A stretch of DNA of 64,000 nt from assembly GCF_019134595.1 (NCBI RefSeq), contig NZ_CP077770.1:1012001-1076000 (forward strand), read 5' to 3'. This document shows positions 62,301-64,000 of the stretch, piece after piece; positions within the stretch are counted from its first letter, which is position 1, and every line of letters begins with the position of its first letter. Source of the DNA: Pseudoalteromonas shioyasakiensis (GTDB taxonomy: Bacteria; Pseudomonadota; Gammaproteobacteria; Enterobacterales; Alteromonadaceae). The notes beneath the pieces are model-generated. The model searched no databases, was not told the origin of the DNA, and saw only the letters and a program-made list of their open reading frames with translations. The translations under genes and the position numbers were made by a program.

Positions 62301-62404
62301 ATAATTCAGGTTCTAGCTCAGACTCAGGTTCTGGCGGTAGTCTCTACTACCTGATGTCTTTATTACTTGCTGTGGTTGCTTGTAGACGTAAATTTAAAGT
62401 ATAG
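59333..62404 (+). CDS. Secreted FG-GAP/VCBS beta-propeller protein with cadherin-like domains and GlyGly-CTERM
   Basis: A 1,023-residue protein with a signal peptide of about 19 residues. Residues about 80-640 hold several FG-GAP/calcium-loop blades with DxNxDGxxE-like motifs: DINNDGQDELI, DTNQDGLDEVI, DINNDGAQDLVYGDG, DFNLDGKADIAWGAG and DINQDGFLELIVGNG. At about 720-990 there are about three tandem cadherin/Big_9-like domains (TLGQLTFIDRQTGQFTYTPN, HGQIELLDQNTGEIKYTPSG, SGELSFDKDTGLFVYEPSG). The C-terminus SGSGGSLYYLMSLLLAVVAC followed by RRKFKV is a clear GlyGly-CTERM signal, expected to be cut by a rhombosortase after type II export. The ligand is unknown; carbohydrate or cell binding is a guess. 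Confidence 0.87.
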   Translation: MTKLPYLALLFCSQSLLATENTAHYNLYGDATLLNSQQINYEKTYFTSRDKNNSQADLDRASGINLPNTTVDESLDLTSVFRRYSLGNSTGLNGLYSVDLLGNGNKQIISVQQNDFNIIEYKDNQYSVVEGFDSQDYITDSTLVKSTADDTYYLILMTSNQIVKVNLLTMKVESTKEVISSQSVMARDINNDGQDELIAIANSQVLILDQSDLSIISQLEYYGNKFVVGSFTEQNVHELMLEDGKLYRISENTIDYIKTLSTQLTGIHLQSVDTNQDGLDEVINGNAWYSIELISPSTDSVMWTANSDLDISRIIVADINNDGAQDLVYGDGQWGQIHALSLTTGQEFWQINNPEHSVSSILVDDFNLDGKADIAWGAGYTSSGDDGFHIHTVEDKSNQWSQTIFSYSQFLLGLADIDGKGGIDVVFSENGTNKLQVVDIETNEQLLTNVDLTDGWNDYQYVIAADLFNDDKNYLIVAGSRSYAGSIQVFSPDNGNVLYTIPFESGDQISTIEAYDINQDGFLELIVGNGASHTGSEGSYIRVFNGQTGELIKRSPRLHDFWSGVSDIVAGIDTQQSSKELFALTGNQLVKYNYTDNSVTNYSLNDRFKSLEGVVINGEKALYAANQYGLLFSLTETGEMSEVAKLCDNSLNNIVSTRAGFILFSCEDKFGEYDLNNNELLYEVARANQRSSIVSATYNGVDYSLLSGKSIEVFSNEAPAPLAKPQDSEVTSHVLSPLEVNLNLSDIDFVVFENSPTLGQLTFIDRQTGQFTYTPNGTVGVDELAFYTVKGRSRSELAKFTATLTNQAPVVENSSITTHWNTPLILTLPASDADDEPLIFTVKNVPQHGQIELLDQNTGEIKYTPSGESLQPVSITFTAKDSLEETALANVVVELTNTTPTAIDLSYETYYSTVVNGRFIGNDEDSDKLEFELVTSPSSGELSFDKDTGLFVYEPSGESAYSVSFTYRVKDRFASSETKTVFINIVGKADNSGSSSDSGSGGSLYYLMSLLLAVVACRRKFKV

Positions 62405-62440
62405 AAAGCTACTTTTTCATTAAGCACTTTCATTCTATAG

Positions 62441-62475
62441 ATGCTGTACCAATGATGTTGGTGCAGCATTTTTTT
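62441..62475 (+). terminator. Terminator of the GlyGly-CTERM propeller gene
   Basis: The stem ATGCTGTACCAA/TTGGTGCAGCAT with loop TGATG is followed by a run of T residues. Confidence 0.88.
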
Positions 62476-62487
62476 GAGTGGTTTCAT

Positions 62488-62517
62488 AAAAAAAGCCTCC
62501 GTTAGGAGGCTTTGGGT
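62488..62517 (-). terminator. Terminator of the TonB receptor gene
   Basis: The stem AAAGCCTCC/GGAGGCTTT has a U tract in the minus-strand transcript. It lies 31 bp beyond the receptor stop codon. Confidence 0.85.
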
Positions 62518-62547
62518 TAGGCTCATCACCTACAACAACATAATGGG

Positions 62548-64000
62548 TTAGAAGGTTCCGCGAATACCTACGAAGTATTGGCGACCTGTAAAGTTGGTTG
62601 TCGCAATGATTGATTCGTCGTTATTGAAGTAACGGTCGAAACGCTCATTGGTTAAGTTGGTCACATTAAAGGTCAATGAGTAGTTGTCATTGATTTTGTA
62701 AGACGTACTTAAATCAAGCTGTTGGTAGTCGTTTACATGACGAGGACCAGCGAAGAAACCGAACGAAGGTTCTAGTAAGTATTTCTCACGATAGTTGTAA
62801 GATAAACGTACTGACGCTGGGCCTTTTTCATAGTAACCAACTAGGTTATATACATTTTTAGACAAGCCAGTGTAGCTGAAGGTTTGACCTTCAAAGCCAT
62901 CACCAAAATCAGTATCACTGTCTGTGTAAGTATAGTTTGCTAGCATACCTAAGCCATCGAATGGGGCAGGTAAGAAATCAAAAGCAGTTTGGAAGCTAAG
63001 CTCTGCACCATTGATTGTTGCTGATGCCGCATTACGTGGACGGTCTACCGATGCCCAATCAATTCCGGCAATTGTTTCTGGTGAGCTTGAGTTAAATACA
63101 AAGCCATCAATGTCTTTTTGGAAGAAAGCAACACTTGCTAAACCTGTATCGTTGAAATACCACTCAAGTGATAAGTCGAGTGAATCAGACTCAAATGGTT
63201 CAAGAGCCGGGTTACCCGCAGAGCCTGTTAGTGTGGTGGTGCTAAAAGTAAAGCGTGGCGATAACTGCGAAAGTGTAGGACGCGTTACTGTTTTGCTAGC
63301 TCCAAAGCGTAAGTACACTTCGTCAGTTAGCTCTGCATTTAAGCTTAAGCTTGGTAACACATTGGTGTAACTACTGCCTGTTGAGCTAGTTTCACCAACT
63401 ACGTCGTAATCACCGGCACTGCGGATGATGATTTCAACTGGTAATGCACCTGTAGCTTCAACATCGGTTGTTACTGCACGCACACCCACATTACCTTTTA
63501 CTGGAATGTCAGCTACATCAAAGGCCATGTTCGCTTTAACGTATGCTGCAGCAATATCTTCTTCAACTTTGAATGAGCTGATGCTATCAAATTGTTGCTC
63601 AACACCGTATTTATTGTGGAAATCAATTGGATCACCAATCACAAAGCTACGGATAACATTGGCGTTTGGTGCTTCACCTAAGAAATCATCAACAGGGAAA
63701 TCAAGCAAGTTAATCGCTGATGTAGGTAGTACATCAGGTACTCCGTTCGAGCCTGTGAAGCTGTTACCTACATAGGCTTTGATTTCTTTTGAACGTTGTG
63801 TGTAACGTACACCTGTTTCTAGGCTTGTGAAGTACTCATTGTCTAAGAAGTACTTAACGTCAACAGAAAACGACAGAGATGTATCTTTTACGTCACGTGC
63901 ATTTGAGTTACCAAACGCGACACGGTAGTTATCTGGGTCGTTTAAGTCAGTACCAGTAACATAAAGGTCAGGAATACCATTATCTGGATTACGTGCATCA
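62548..64000 (-). CDS. TonB-dependent receptor, C-terminal part (5' end outside window)
   Basis: The minus-strand frame is open from the window edge through to the stop, so only the last roughly 483 residues are present. They form an outer-membrane barrel of the TonB-dependent receptor family, with SKTVTRPTLSQLSPRFTF, ALEPFESDSLDLSLEWYF and FNVTNLTNERFDRYF near the end, and a terminal aromatic residue after VGIRGTF. The style matches the large TonB receptors for complex carbohydrates (TonB-Xanth-Caul type), common in Alteromonadales. The substrate cannot be told. It is convergent with the propeller gene and has its own terminator. Confidence 0.87.
   Translation of the reverse strand, partial: DARNPDNGIPDLYVTGTDLNDPDNYRVAFGNSNARDVKDTSLSFSVDVKYFLDNEYFTSLETGVRYTQRSKEIKAYVGNSFTGSNGVPDVLPTSAINLLDFPVDDFLGEAPNANVIRSFVIGDPIDFHNKYGVEQQFDSISSFKVEEDIAAAYVKANMAFDVADIPVKGNVGVRAVTTDVEATGALPVEIIIRSAGDYDVVGETSSTGSSYTNVLPSLSLNAELTDEVYLRFGASKTVTRPTLSQLSPRFTFSTTTLTGSAGNPALEPFESDSLDLSLEWYFNDTGLASVAFFQKDIDGFVFNSSSPETIAGIDWASVDRPRNAASATINGAELSFQTAFDFLPAPFDGLGMLANYTYTDSDTDFGDGFEGQTFSYTGLSKNVYNLVGYYEKGPASVRLSYNYREKYLLEPSFGFFAGPRHVNDYQQLDLSTSYKINDNYSLTFNVTNLTNERFDRYFNNDESIIATTNFTGRQYFVGIRGTF

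Overview
The window looks like chromosomal DNA of a marine gammaproteobacterium of the Alteromonadales, most likely Pseudoalteromonas. This is inferred from the protein sequences, the AT-leaning composition, the gene order (trmB/mutY/yggX, ygfB-pepP-ubiH-ubiI, gcvT-gcvH-gcvP), and the mix of TonB receptors and secreted GlyGly-CTERM proteins. No transposase, integrase, phage gene or CRISPR array was found. The accessory character comes from dense intergenic repeats and some decayed genes.

Bases 1-11,760 are mostly core. They hold the 3' part of arcB converging on arcA, a sensor kinase with a YfiR-like partner, the RNA methyltransferases rsmC and trmB, mutY-yggX, a large hybrid histidine kinase, and a tandem tRNA-Phe/tRNA-Thr array with seven intact genes and one decayed copy. 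A tripartite RND efflux operon (12.4-18.1 kb) follows, bracketed by two same-orientation copies of a composite heptamer repeat. Then come a minus-strand 6S RNA, the divergent ygfB-pepP-ubiH-ubiI operon, and a FucP-type sugar transporter behind a LacI-like operator.

Bases 24.7-28.5 kb are mainly repeats around a FecA-like TonB receptor. A LysR gene and a truncated GcvT-like gene diverge from a perfect 24-bp palindrome just upstream of gcvT-gcvH-gcvP, which is split by terminator-like hairpins. From 34.9 to 50.6 kb the window is accessory. It contains a large AT-rich pseudo-subtilase, an antitoxin pseudogene, an LRR protein, a secreted lipase with a DUF4785 partner, orphan membrane proteins, acpH, a decayed effector-like gene next to a small membrane protein, and a double-CDGSH/glutamate-synthase fusion. 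Nearly every gap is filled with dispersed or tandem repeats.

From 50.6 to 64 kb there is a LysR-regulated PfpI/YqhD aldehyde-defence pair, a secreted HExxH protein, a YqhA-family membrane protein, a paralogue of the orphan membrane protein at 43.6 kb, a Zur-type zinc operon (COG0523 GTPase plus DUF1826), a periplasmic Kelch protein, a GlyGly-CTERM beta-propeller protein, and the 3' part of a TonB receptor cut by the window edge.

The points most worth a second look are: the secreted S8-fold protein in which all three catalytic residues are replaced; the heptamer composite repeats whose two ends are inverted relative to each other; the 24-bp palindrome controlling a truncated GcvT paralogue; and the CDGSH-glutamate synthase fusion.
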